Source: Pedobacter namyangjuensis (lineage in GTDB: Bacteria; Bacteroidota; Bacteroidia; Sphingobacteriales; Sphingobacteriaceae). From it: a stretch of 64,000 nt of DNA. A program made the translations under genes and the position numbers. Positions 34,260 through 43,145 of this stretch are shown in pieces. Under the pieces are notes generated by a model. The model was not told the origin of the DNA. It did no database searches and was given only the letters and a program-made list of their open reading frames with translations. The stretch covers positions 1,364,001 to 1,428,000 of the forward strand of contig NZ_QMHQ01000001.1 of NCBI RefSeq assembly GCF_003313325.1, read 5' to 3'. How positions within the stretch are numbered: the first letter of the stretch is position 1; every line of letters starts with the position of its first letter.

Positions 34260-35088
34260 CTTTTGTTAGGGTTTCTAAAGCATTTTGCTCTTGTGTCATG
34301 CGGTTTTTAACCAAATAAACATATTGCAAATTACTAAAATCATTAAACAAGCTAATTTCTAAGCTCATAAAACTATCGCCTGTGCTCAATTCGGTTCTGC
34401 TAACTTTCCCTACTAAAATCCCTTTCGGAAATCCGCCAGCGCCAGATGTTACAATGGTATCTCCTTTGTTAACTTTATAATGATTAGGGATTTCTTTTAC
34501 ATAAGCTTTGGTTATATCGAAATTTCCATCGCCCCAAACCAGAGAGCCAAACGCGTTATATTTTTTAGGGCTAACACTAATTGATGTGCCAGAATTAAGC
34601 AAAGAACGTACAGTAGCTAAATTTTCAGAAACATCCATTACAAAACCAACTACGCCAACCGAAGGTGAAACTACAGCCATGCCTTGCGTTACACCTTGCA
34701 AACTGCCTTTGTTTATAGTAATAACGTTATTACGAAGCGTAATTGAATTTTTTATAACCTTGGCAGAAAAAAGCGTGTATTGTTGTTGGTTTAAAGAGTC
34801 TTTAACCACTACCGTACTTGTAGTATCAACATTTTGTAATTGCAGTAGGGTAGTCTTTAATTTTGCGTTTTCTTGCGCTAAGCTGTCGTTAACCTGACCA
34901 AGGTTTAGGTATCTTTTTAAAACGTTTAAACGCTCGTAGGCGCTCCCTACAACCGCATTTGTCGAATTTAAAGTTACACTACGTTGGTAGGCATTATTGC
35001 GAACGGTTAATATTATACCAATAGCAAAAAAAACAATAAAGAAAAAGAATGCGTTGTATCTACTTAAAAAAATCCAAAGGTTACGCAT
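34249..35088 (-). CDS. mreC: Rod shape-determining protein MreC
   Basis: 279 aa. N-terminal membrane helix (about 11-29), a coiled coil (about 50-85) and the beta-barrel pair with the conserved GVVGFVMDV, GTSISVSPKKYNAFGSLVWGDG region (about 150-190) and TSGAGGFPKGILVG. It links MreB inside the cell to PBP2 outside. Second gene of the operon, 75 bp from mreB. Confidence 0.92.
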   Translation of the reverse strand: MRNLWIFLSRYNAFFFFIVFFAIGIILTVRNNAYQRSVTLNSTNAVVGSAYERLNVLKRYLNLGQVNDSLAQENAKLKTTLLQLQNVDTTSTVVVKDSLNQQQYTLFSAKVIKNSITLRNNVITINKGSLQGVTQGMAVVSPSVGVVGFVMDVSENLATVRSLLNSGTSISVSPKKYNAFGSLVWGDGNFDITKAYVKEIPNHYKVNKGDTIVTSGAGGFPKGILVGKVSRTELSTGDSFMSLEISLFNDFSNLQYVYLVKNRMTQEQNALETLTKDEQ

Positions 35089-35163
35089 TTAAGTGTTAGG
35101 TTTTAAGTAGTACGTTGTAAGTTACAAGACTTAAAACTTATAACCTACAACTTAAAACTTGAT

Positions 35164-36186
35164 TTATTGCATTAAAAATTTATAGCCACCAATGTTTTTT
35201 AGAGCAATACCAGTACCGCGAACAACTGCTCTTAACGGATCTTCTGCAACGTGTACAGGCAACTTTGTTTTAGCCGCAACACGCTTATCTAAACCACGTA
35301 ACAATGCACCTCCACCAGTTAAATAAATACCAGTTTGGTAAATGTCTGCCGAAAGCTCTGGAGGTGTAATCTCTAAAGCCTTTAATATAGCTTCTTCAAT
35401 TTTAGAGATAGATTTATCTAAACAATGTGCAATTTCAGTGTAAGATACGGTAATTTGTTTAGGCACACCCGTCATTAAATCTCTTCCTTGTACGGCAAAA
35501 TCTGCAGGTGGATCCGCAAGTTCTGGCAAAGCAGCACCAACTTCAATTTTAATTTTTTCAGCGGTACGGTCGCCAATCATAATGTTATGCTGACGGCGGA
35601 TATAGTTTACGATATCAGAGTCGAAATTGTCTCCAGCAACGCGGATAGATTGATCGCAAACGATACCAGACAAAGCAATAACCGCAATTTCTGTGGTACC
35701 ACCGCCTATATCAATAATCATGTTACCCATTGGTTCTTCAACGTCGATACCAATACCAACCGCTGCAGCCATTGGCTCGTGAATTAAATAAACCTCTTTT
35801 GCACCCGCAATCTCGGCACTATCCCTAACCGCACGTTTTTCAACTTCGGTAATCCCGCTAGGTATACAAATTACCATTCTTAATGATGGAAACATCCAGC
35901 CTTTACCGCCGTTAAGCATTCTAATCATCCCTTTAATCATGGCTTCAGCAGCATTAAAGTCTGCAATTACACCATCTTTTAAAGGTCTAACGGTTCTTAT
36001 ATTATCATGTGTTTTACCTTCCATTTGCATCGCCTGGCGGCCAATAGCAATAATTTTATTCGTTTGCCTATCAAAAGCAACAATCGAAGGTTCATCAACA
36101 ACTACTTTGTCATTATGTATAATCAGGGTATTCGCAGTGCCTAAATCAATGGCAACCTCTTGCGTAAACCAGTTAAATAATCCCAT
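35164..36186 (-). CDS. mreB: Actin-like cytoskeletal protein MreB
   Basis: 340 aa, usual MreB length. Nucleotide-binding motifs: DLGTANTLI (about 15-23), MIIDIGGGTTEIAVI (about 157-171) and GGGALLRGLD (about 286-295). It polymerises beneath the membrane and directs the elongation machinery. First gene of the mreBCD-mrdA-rodA operon. A short AT-rich leader precedes ATG 36186. Confidence 0.97.
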   Translation of the reverse strand: MGLFNWFTQEVAIDLGTANTLIIHNDKVVVDEPSIVAFDRQTNKIIAIGRQAMQMEGKTHDNIRTVRPLKDGVIADFNAAEAMIKGMIRMLNGGKGWMFPSLRMVICIPSGITEVEKRAVRDSAEIAGAKEVYLIHEPMAAAVGIGIDVEEPMGNMIIDIGGGTTEIAVIALSGIVCDQSIRVAGDNFDSDIVNYIRRQHNIMIGDRTAEKIKIEVGAALPELADPPADFAVQGRDLMTGVPKQITVSYTEIAHCLDKSISKIEEAILKALEITPPELSADIYQTGIYLTGGGALLRGLDKRVAAKTKLPVHVAEDPLRAVVRGTGIALKNIGGYKFLMQ

Positions 36187-36313
36187 TTATATTTTATATT
36201 ATTAATATCTCTACTATTCAGAATGTAAAAATAGTGTTTTTATTATATTTTAATTTCAAAAAAAGACCAAAGGCCACTTTTTATTTTCTTCAAATTGTTT
36301 GAAAATCAATATC

Positions 36314-36390
36314 CTGTGCGCTTCGGTCTTTCAGTCCCGCTTTTCGCTTCTCCCGAAGAAAAATCGGGATCCGCTGCAATCGGGTTTATT
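36314..36390. repeat. Dispersed intergenic repeat, copy 2
   Basis: Inside the gene-free stretch 36187-36518. It has the same plan as the copies at 3556 and 59392: GTCCCGCTT, a central inverted repeat (CCCGA/TCGGG) and CAATCGGGTTTATTT at the end. Nothing else is seen in this gap apart from the mreB upstream region. Confidence 0.55.
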
Positions 36391-36518
36391 TTACTTCAGC
36401 TTTTGCTACTATTAAATCTGCAACGTTTCAAAAACTACACCGCCTTCGGGCATCCTTCATAGGGGAAAGCATAATGCTTTAGTCTTTCAGCTTTACGCTT
36501 TTAGCTTAGAACTTTCAG

Positions 36519-38045
36519 TTAGTGTTTAAAATGTCTAACTCCAGTAGTTACCATCGCAATACCTTTTGCATTACACATATCAATAGAATCCTGATCTTTA
36601 ATAGAACCACCTGGTTGCAATACCGCAATAATTCCTGCTTCTGCTGCTAATTCAACACAATCCGGGAAAGGGAAGAAGGCATCAGAAGCCATAACTGCAT
36701 CTTTTAAGCTAAATCCGAAAGAATCTGCTTTTACAACAGCTTGTTTTAAAGCGTCAACTCTAGAAGTTTGACCAACACCGCTTGCCAATAAAACGTTATC
36801 CTTAACAAAAACGATAGTGTTAGATTTGGTATGTTTTACAATTTTGTTAGCAAAAACCAAATCAGCGATAGATGCAGCACTAGGTGTTTTTTCGGTAACC
36901 GTTTTCATGTCAGCTTCGGTTTCCAAGCTTAAATCTTTATCTTGTTCAATTACGCCATTTAACAAAGTTTTAAATTGTTTTTTGCTCAATTCAACTTCAT
37001 TACGTTGCAAAATCACTCTGTTTTTCTTTGTTTTAAATAATTCCACAGCCTCCGGAGCGTAAGAAGGTGCAATTAATACTTCAAAGAAAAGGTTGTTTAT
37101 TTCTTGTGCCGTAGCTAAATCAACTTCTTGGTTGGTAATTAAAACACCGCCAAATGCAGAAACAGGGTCGCATGCCAAAGCAGTTTTCCAAGCATCTAAA
37201 ACAGTAGCTCTAGAAGCTACACCACATGCATTAGTGTGTTTTAAAATAGCAAATGTAGGCTCGCTAAATTCGTCAATAAGTGCAACGGCTGCGTCAACAT
37301 CAACTAAATTGTTATAGCTTAATTCTTTACCATTAAGTTTGGTGAACATTTCATCCAAGTTACCATAAAATGTACCTTGTTGATGAGGGTTTTCGCCATA
37401 GCGCAAAGTTTGCGCTTGTTTTACACTTTGTTTAAAAACGTTTAAAGGTTCTTCGTTATTAAAGTAGTTGAAGATAGCTGTATCGTAATGCGAAGAAGTA
37501 TGGAAAGCTTTTTTAGCGTACGATTTACGCTGTGCTATCGTAGTGGCGCCATCCTGAGCCTGCAATTCTGCTAATAAAGTGCTATAATCATCTTTTGATG
37601 CAATAATAACCACATCGTTAAAATTTTTAGCTGCAGCTCTTATCAAAGAAATACCACCGATATCAATTTTTTCAATAATCTCGGCGTCAGTTCCGCCAGC
37701 TTTAACGGTTTCCTCAAACGGATAAAGATCAACAATTACCAAATCAATTTCAGGAATCTCGTACTGAGAGATTTGCTCCTGATCGCCTGCTAAACTTCTG
37801 CGATTTAAAATTCCACCAAAAACTTTAGGGTGTAAAGTTTTTACTCTGCCACCTAAAATAGAAGGGTAGCCAGTCAAGTCTTCAACAGCAGTAACCGGAA
37901 GGTTTAAGTCCTTAATAAATTGCTCTGTACCACCGGTAGAAAACAACGTTACGCCCTGCTGGGCCAAATATTCTACTAATGGCGCTAAACCATCTTTGTA
38001 ATAAACTGAAATTAAAGCGTTTTTGATCTTTACTGACTGACTCAT
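36519..38045 (-). CDS. purH: Bifunctional AICAR formyltransferase/IMP cyclohydrolase
   Basis: 508 aa, full length. It catalyses the last two steps of IMP synthesis. The N-terminal MGS-like cyclohydrolase domain starts ALISVYYKDGLAPLVEYLA and includes TVEDLTGYPSILGGRVKTLHP-type residues in that order. The C-terminal domain carries the KHTNACG and AFGGV motifs of AICAR transformylase. Transcribed with purN upstream (154 bp apart). Cytoplasmic. Confidence 0.96.
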   Translation of the reverse strand: MSQSVKIKNALISVYYKDGLAPLVEYLAQQGVTLFSTGGTEQFIKDLNLPVTAVEDLTGYPSILGGRVKTLHPKVFGGILNRRSLAGDQEQISQYEIPEIDLVIVDLYPFEETVKAGGTDAEIIEKIDIGGISLIRAAAKNFNDVVIIASKDDYSTLLAELQAQDGATTIAQRKSYAKKAFHTSSHYDTAIFNYFNNEEPLNVFKQSVKQAQTLRYGENPHQQGTFYGNLDEMFTKLNGKELSYNNLVDVDAAVALIDEFSEPTFAILKHTNACGVASRATVLDAWKTALACDPVSAFGGVLITNQEVDLATAQEINNLFFEVLIAPSYAPEAVELFKTKKNRVILQRNEVELSKKQFKTLLNGVIEQDKDLSLETEADMKTVTEKTPSAASIADLVFANKIVKHTKSNTIVFVKDNVLLASGVGQTSRVDALKQAVVKADSFGFSLKDAVMASDAFFPFPDCVELAAEAGIIAVLQPGGSIKDQDSIDMCNAKGIAMVTTGVRHFKH

Positions 38046-38199
38046 TTAAGGGGTTGTTTTAAGCCGCAAAGGTAAGAAAAAACGAATGTTTTTTGAGGAT
38101 GTTTTTTAAGAAAATTTAGAGGCTAAATTGCTTTATTGTTCAATTGTTTCCAATTCTCACTTTCAGACTTTGCCGACTGGTTAGCTTTTCTGGCTGTTT

Positions 38200-38778
38200 C
38201 TACTTCTTAATCTTCTTTATAATAGTCTCTACCACTTTAGGGTAATGCAAATGCTCTAGTTGTTGCCCTTTAAATTTGATCATTTCCAGGTTGTCGCCTT
38301 TTTCAATTTTATACTTAGCCTGGTAAATGTATTCGCCTTCGTCGTAGTTTTCGTCAACATAATGTATGGTAATGCCACCTTCAGTTTCGTTGGCTTCCAT
38401 AACGGCTTTGTGCACAAAATCGCCATACATGCCCTTGCCTCCAAACTTTGGTAAAATTGCCGGGTGTATATTTACTATCCTGCCGGGATATTCTTGGATA
38501 AGATTTTTAGGGATTAACCATAAAAAACCAGCCAGTACAATTAAATCTATATCTAGGTTTTTTAGCAGGTCTATTATATTGTCTGTTTTGTAAAATTCTT
38601 GCTTATCAAAAATGTGCGAAGGAATTTCGAAACTATCGGCACGTTGTAAAACATAAGCATCAGGATTATTGGTTAGAACCAATGCAACCTCTACTTCGGT
38701 GTTGCGTTTAAAATGCTCCATCAGTTTTTGGGCATTAGATCCAGAACCTGAAGCGAAAATGGCGATACGTTTCTTCAA
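38200..38778 (-). CDS. purN: Phosphoribosylglycinamide formyltransferase
   Basis: 192 aa. It transfers a formyl group from 10-formyl-THF to GAR. Motifs: IAIFASGSGSNAQ (4-16), VLAGFLWLIP (about 82-91), the catalytic region RIVNIHPAILPKFGG (about 100-114) with N and H, and GGITIHYVDENYDEGEYI with the conserved Asp. Start ATG 38778. It probably shares a transcript with purH. Confidence 0.95.
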   Translation of the reverse strand: MKKRIAIFASGSGSNAQKLMEHFKRNTEVEVALVLTNNPDAYVLQRADSFEIPSHIFDKQEFYKTDNIIDLLKNLDIDLIVLAGFLWLIPKNLIQEYPGRIVNIHPAILPKFGGKGMYGDFVHKAVMEANETEGGITIHYVDENYDEGEYIYQAKYKIEKGDNLEMIKFKGQQLEHLHYPKVVETIIKKIKK

Positions 38779-38944
38779 AATTTTTCGTTTTTTTCAAAAA
38801 TAGCATTTTGCCTATTTAATGAAAGAGTTTTTATCATTTTATGTTCATTAACCGCATTAACATAATGCCAAAAGTTTGCTCTAACTATGCTCAACATCAG
38901 TTTCTAACAAAAAAATAAATAATCTTAAAATATTTTTAAATCCG

Positions 38945-38977
38945 TTTTGCATAATTAAAAGTTAAACTCTATATTTG
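38945..38977 (+). promoter_or_regulatory. Promoter of rpsT
   Basis: TTTTG (38945-38949), 20-nt spacer, TATATTTG (38970-38977): a near-ideal Bacteroidetes promoter 46 nt upstream of the rpsT ATG. Confidence 0.82.
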
Positions 38978-39023
38978 CAGTCCGAAAATAATATAACACA
39001 GAAGATAAAAAGGCTAAACAACA

Positions 39024-39278
39024 ATGGCAAATCATAAATCGTCTTTAAAAAGAATTAGAGCAAACGCTACAAAACGTCTACGTAACAGATACCAGGCTAA
39101 AACTACACGTACTTTTATCAAAAGACTACGTGCTGCTGAAGATAAAAAAACTGGTGCTGAGTTATTACCTAAAGTAATTTCTATGTTAGATCGTTTAGCT
39201 AAGAAAAACGTAATTCACAAAAATAAAGCTGCTAACAACAAATCTAAATTAACGAAATTCGTTAACGGTTTAAAATAG
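39024..39278 (+). CDS. rpsT: 30S ribosomal protein S20
   Basis: 84 aa, highly basic, all helical. The pattern MANHKSSLKRIRANATKRLRN and the C-terminal IHKNKAANNKSKLTKFVN are diagnostic. It binds 16S rRNA. Monocistronic, with a strong promoter and a terminator right after it. Confidence 0.97.
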   Translation: MANHKSSLKRIRANATKRLRNRYQAKTTRTFIKRLRAAEDKKTGAELLPKVISMLDRLAKKNVIHKNKAANNKSKLTKFVNGLK

Positions 39279-39301
39279 TCGGTTTTTTTTCTCGATATTA
39301 G

Positions 39302-39334
39302 AACGGTATTGCATAGTGCGATACCGTTTTTTTT
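39302..39334 (+). terminator. Terminator after rpsT
   Basis: AACGGTAT (39302-39309) pairs with ATACCGTT (39321-39328), then eight T. The next ATG (39335) follows the T-run with no gap. Confidence 0.85.
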
Positions 39335-40378
39335 ATGAAAAAATTTTACGTTCTCCTCATCGCCGTGCTTGTTACTAACCACTTACAGGCACAAAAGAAG
39401 TTTACTGTTAAAGGTAGTTTTAAAAACTACGAAGGCAAGGTTTATTTATATTCGGTTAAGAAAGATTCTACATTTACAAAAGATGGCCAGTTTTTTTTCG
39501 AAGGAACTACAGAGGTGCCGTATCAGTCGCACATTTCAATACCGTCTAAGCAAATGGTTGGCCTAACTCCGTTTTGGATTGATGAGGGCGAAACAGTTTT
39601 AGAATTGGATACAGTACCATTTAAAAATAATCGATTTAGTGGCATAGATTTAAAGGCGAATATTATTAAAGCAGGCAAGAGTCATCACATTATGGATGCT
39701 TTTGCACGCGGAAACAATGAAATTTGGAGTTCGTCTTTTTCTGACATTGAAAAAAGTAAGCAGATGAAGGCGTTATCAGATAGAATGTTGCTTGAAAATC
39801 CAAATTCTGTGTTATCGTTATATGCCTTGAGTGCAAATATGAAGCATTATGAGCAAGATGAGTTAGAAAAGCTCTATGCTGGTTTTAGCCCCTCATTGCA
39901 AAAAACATCTAATGGTTTGGCTATAAAAAACAAATATGTTAAGGTGTTGGAAGCCAAAGTAGGAGGTGAAATGCCAAACTTTACACAAGCAAACCAATAT
40001 GGCAAACCGGTATCTTTAAGCGATTTTAAAGGTAAGTACGTTTTAGTTGATTTTTGGGCATCCTGGTGTATTCCTTGTCGTAAAGAGAACCCAGAAGTAG
40101 TAAAGGCGTATCGTAAATTTAAACCTAACGGCTTCGATATATTGGCGGTGTCTTTTGATGATGACAAAGATGCTTGGGTTAAAGCAATTGCTGATGATAA
40201 TTTGACTTGGGCACACGTGTCTGATTTGGGAGGATGGCAAAATGTGCTTGCTAAAACATTTAAGGTAACTTTGATTCCAAGCAATTATTTAATAGATCCT
40301 AATGGGATAATTATTGCCAAAGACTTACGTGGCGAAGACCTCTCGAAAAAACTTGCTGAAATTTTTGAAGCTAAATAG
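39335..40378 (+). CDS. TlpA-like thiol:disulfide protein with DUF4369-like N-terminus
   Basis: 347 aa. Signal peptide (LLIAVLVTNHLQAQ). N-terminal beta domain (about 24-110, FTVKGSFKNYEGKVYLYSVK) of the type found before thioredoxin domains in Bacteroidetes. The thioredoxin-like domain (about 210-345) has WCIPCR with two cysteines (about 246-251) and a cis-proline region (TLIPSNYLID). It likely acts in periplasmic disulfide reduction. The start codon touches the rpsT terminator, so expression may rely on read-through or an internal promoter. Confidence 0.85.
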   Translation: MKKFYVLLIAVLVTNHLQAQKKFTVKGSFKNYEGKVYLYSVKKDSTFTKDGQFFFEGTTEVPYQSHISIPSKQMVGLTPFWIDEGETVLELDTVPFKNNRFSGIDLKANIIKAGKSHHIMDAFARGNNEIWSSSFSDIEKSKQMKALSDRMLLENPNSVLSLYALSANMKHYEQDELEKLYAGFSPSLQKTSNGLAIKNKYVKVLEAKVGGEMPNFTQANQYGKPVSLSDFKGKYVLVDFWASWCIPCRKENPEVVKAYRKFKPNGFDILAVSFDDDKDAWVKAIADDNLTWAHVSDLGGWQNVLAKTFKVTLIPSNYLIDPNGIIIAKDLRGEDLSKKLAEIFEAK

Positions 40379-40426
40379 TATCTTTAGTCTAATCATCCAT
40401 CATTTTATGTTTATAAATTATAAAGA

Positions 40427-41125
40427 ATGGATAATTACGACCAAAAAATTGGTATCAAGGCTTGGGCAGAGGCAGACAGACCAAGAGAAAAACTTTTGTT
40501 GCAAGGACGTCGTCAACTAACAGATGCTGAACTGATTGCAATTTTAATAGGTTCTGGCAGTAGAACCGAAACTGCCGTGGATTTGAGTAAAAGAATTCTG
40601 AATTTTTACCAGAACGATTTAGCTAAGGTAGCAAAGCTGAGCGTTAAAGAACTCTCTAAATTTAAGGGAATAGGCGAGGCTAAAGCAATTTCTATTGTTG
40701 CTGCTTTGGAATTGGGCAGGCGTAGAAAGGAGACTGAAACCGATGGGCCAGTTAAAGTTTTTAGTTCAAAAGATGCTTATGATTTGATTAAAGCAGATTT
40801 CACAGACTTGCCGCATGAGGAGTTTTGGGTTATACTCTTAAATCGAGCTAATTTTTTTATGAGTAAACACTTTTTAAGCAAAGGTGGTCAGTCCGGAACG
40901 ATCATAGATCCTAAAATTGTTTTTAAGGTCGCCATAGAAAATCAAGCAGCATACATCATTCTAGCGCACAACCATCCCTCTGGTAATTTAAAGCCTAGTG
41001 CCGCAGATATTAAGGTAACCAAACAATTAAAAGAAGCAGGCCTTTTGTTAGAATTGCCAATTTATGATCATTTGATTGTTAACGACCATAGCTTTTTAAG
41101 TTTTGCGGATGAAGAGTTGATGTGA
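40427..41125 (+). CDS. radC: Full-length RadC family protein
   Basis: 232 aa. N-terminal UPF0758 region with a helix-hairpin-helix (FKGIGEAKAISIVAALELG, about 83-101) and C-terminal JAMM domain with HEEFWVILL (Glu) and LAHNHPSGNLKPSAAD. It is the chromosomal counterpart of the short copy at 7749-8204. A DNA-repair role was proposed long ago but is doubtful. Stands alone between TlpA-like and EEP genes. Confidence 0.92.
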   Translation: MDNYDQKIGIKAWAEADRPREKLLLQGRRQLTDAELIAILIGSGSRTETAVDLSKRILNFYQNDLAKVAKLSVKELSKFKGIGEAKAISIVAALELGRRRKETETDGPVKVFSSKDAYDLIKADFTDLPHEEFWVILLNRANFFMSKHFLSKGGQSGTIIDPKIVFKVAIENQAAYIILAHNHPSGNLKPSAADIKVTKQLKEAGLLLELPIYDHLIVNDHSFLSFADEELM

Positions 41126-41214
41126 TTAAGCAGTAAGTTTTAAGTTAAAAGTTTTATGCACACTGAATTTCTCTTTACAATTAATTAATAAGCGATTTGT
41201 ATTTTAGCGGCATT

Positions 41215-42051
41215 ATGAAAAAGATACTTATCACCTTCTTAGTTTTTCTATCGTTCTTCTCGGTTGTTAATGCGCAAAAGAATTCGCCTATCAACATTAT
41301 GTCTTATAATATCAGGCTAAATGTAGCTTCTGATGGCGTAAATGCTTGGCCAAACAGAAAGGACAATGTTAAGGCTTTGGTTAAATTTTATGATACAGAT
41401 ATTTTGTGTGTGCAGGAAGCTTTGCCTGAGCAGTTTGATGCCATTCTGGAAAATACAGAATTTGATGTTGTTGGCGCAGGGCGAGATGATGGTAAGCGAA
41501 AAGGCGAATTTGCTGCCATATACTTTAATAAAAATAGGTTTACCAAGAAGGATGGAGGTATTTTTTGGCTTTCTACAACACCAAATGTACCAAGCAAAGG
41601 TTGGGATGCGGCGTTAAATCGTGTATGTTCTTGGGTTAGGTTATACGACAAAAATAATAAAAAGGAATTTTTGGTTTTCAATACGCATTATGATCATGTT
41701 GGTGTACAAGCAAGAATCGAGTCGGCAAAATTGATTAAACAAAAAATACAGGAGATTGCACCGAAGTTGCCAGTGGTATTTACAGGTGATTTAAATGTAA
41801 CTCCAGAAACCGAAGCTATAGCTACCATCAAATCTTTTTTAATGGATAGTAAAGAGGTTTCTTTAGAAAAACCTTACGGACCAAACGGCACATTTAATGC
41901 CTTTAATTTTAACAGTGCATTAAAAGATAGGATTGACTACGTTTTTGTGAACGAAGGTTTTAAAGTTCAGAAATATGGTGTGTTATCAGACAGTAAAGAC
42001 CAAAGGTATTATTCAGATCATTTACCCGTATTTGTGAAGCTTTTATTTTAA
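41215..42051 (+). CDS. Exported endonuclease/exonuclease/phosphatase-family protein
   Basis: 278 aa from ATG 41215 (an upstream start at 41197 would spoil the signal peptide ILITFLVFLSFFSVVNAQ). EEP fold: MSYNIRLN, LCVQEALPEQ (Glu), NTHYDHVG, VFTGDLNVTPE and SDHLPVF (final His). Metal-dependent phosphodiesterase on an unknown substrate outside the cytoplasm. Six bp separate its stop from the next gene. Confidence 0.85.
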   Translation: MKKILITFLVFLSFFSVVNAQKNSPINIMSYNIRLNVASDGVNAWPNRKDNVKALVKFYDTDILCVQEALPEQFDAILENTEFDVVGAGRDDGKRKGEFAAIYFNKNRFTKKDGGIFWLSTTPNVPSKGWDAALNRVCSWVRLYDKNNKKEFLVFNTHYDHVGVQARIESAKLIKQKIQEIAPKLPVVFTGDLNVTPETEAIATIKSFLMDSKEVSLEKPYGPNGTFNAFNFNSALKDRIDYVFVNEGFKVQKYGVLSDSKDQRYYSDHLPVFVKLLF

Positions 42052-42056
42052 ACTAT

Positions 42057-42536
42057 ATGCTGAAAAAAACCTTCTCAATACTTTTAATTGGCTTGGCTTT
42101 CATTTCCTGCGAAAAGGAAATTATCGGCCCCGATATTAGTGCAGTGGTTAACTTTTCAATTGTAAACTCCAATGGCAATGATTTGTTAAACCCTAGTGTA
42201 ATAGGGGCAATTACAGAAGAAAATACCGAAGTGTTTTTGTTGAAGAATGGCACGAAAGTTCGTCTTTATCAAGGTAATTTAGATGCGCCAAAGTTTCTTA
42301 AAATCATATCTCAAAATGGGAAAAATGTGTTTAGGATGTTCTTTGATATAACAAACGAAAATTTTAAGGATGACAGAATAACTCAATACATCAGATTTAA
42401 AGATGGTTCCGAAATTGAAGTTGTTGGAGAATTCAATTCAAATAAAAAAAACAATAAAATCCTACAGCAAATTTGGATTAATGGGACTGAAAGAACTATA
42501 AGTTCAGCGCAAAGTCCAATTGTCATTGTAAAATAA
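42057..42536 (+). CDS. Putative lipoprotein
   Basis: 159 aa. Signal peptide with lipobox FISC (Cys 18), followed by EKEIIGPD. The mature part is beta-rich. No family recognised. It starts directly behind the EEP gene and is probably co-transcribed. Converges with the 42543 gene with 6 bp between. Confidence 0.65.
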   Translation: MLKKTFSILLIGLAFISCEKEIIGPDISAVVNFSIVNSNGNDLLNPSVIGAITEENTEVFLLKNGTKVRLYQGNLDAPKFLKIISQNGKNVFRMFFDITNENFKDDRITQYIRFKDGSEIEVVGEFNSNKKNNKILQQIWINGTERTISSAQSPIVIVK

Positions 42537-42542
42537 ACTAAA

Positions 42543-42968
42543 TCAATCTTTCTTCTTTTTGTCTGTTTTTCTTACAAAAATCATCGTGTTGATTTTATTC
42601 TCCTTAAGCCAATCCGCTTGCCTATCGCTAACAGGTTGCAGCTTAATTGTGTCGGCGCCTAAAAACTTAATAAAGTGATAAGAAATGAGTGTTCGAGTAG
42701 CATCTTCTTTATTTGGCGTAGTTAGTATTAATCTATCCAGGTCTCCTAATTTATCAAATTCGTAAGTGCCCTTAACTTGTATTTCCGTTTCCTTATGTTC
42801 TGTTATGCCAGTAAATTTATTGTCGATATCGAACTTGTAACTCAGTTTTGTTTTGGCTTTCGGGCTCTCGTAATTCCATGTTCCTTTAATAGAGTCAAGC
42901 CTGGTTTCTTGAGCATTTGACAAGTGTGAACAAATGCAAATTACGAATAGTATGCCTAAGAATCTCAT
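42543..42968 (-). CDS. Exported lipocalin-like protein
   Basis: 141 aa. Signal peptide (GILFVICICSHLSNAQ). IKGTWNYESPKAKTKLSYKFD and KGTYEFDKLGDLDRLIL look like the strands of a small lipocalin-like or copper-resistance-type beta-barrel. Lys-rich C-terminus. Function unknown; leftward, divergent from pheT. Confidence 0.65.
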   Translation of the reverse strand: MRFLGILFVICICSHLSNAQETRLDSIKGTWNYESPKAKTKLSYKFDIDNKFTGITEHKETEIQVKGTYEFDKLGDLDRLILTTPNKEDATRTLISYHFIKFLGADTIKLQPVSDRQADWLKENKINTMIFVRKTDKKKKD

Positions 42969-43060
42969 GTCGCAAATGTTGGTTGGTTTATAACTAAATT
43001 ATATACAAAGCAAAGGCTAATTTGTTTGCACTGTATCTTTCTCCTTTCGGCTTTAAATAA

Positions 43061-43068
43061 TATCTTTG
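43061..43068 (+). promoter_or_regulatory. -7 box upstream of pheT
   Basis: TATCTTTG fits TAnnTTTG. It is 78 nt before the pheT ATG, leaving a leader of about 70 nt with repeated GCCAAACGC words; no leader peptide was seen. Confidence 0.5.
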
Positions 43069-43145
43069 CGAAAGAATAGACAAGCGGAAAGCGCTGGGCG
43101 TATTTACAGCGCCAAACGCTTTGTGCCAAACGCAATACTCCAAAA

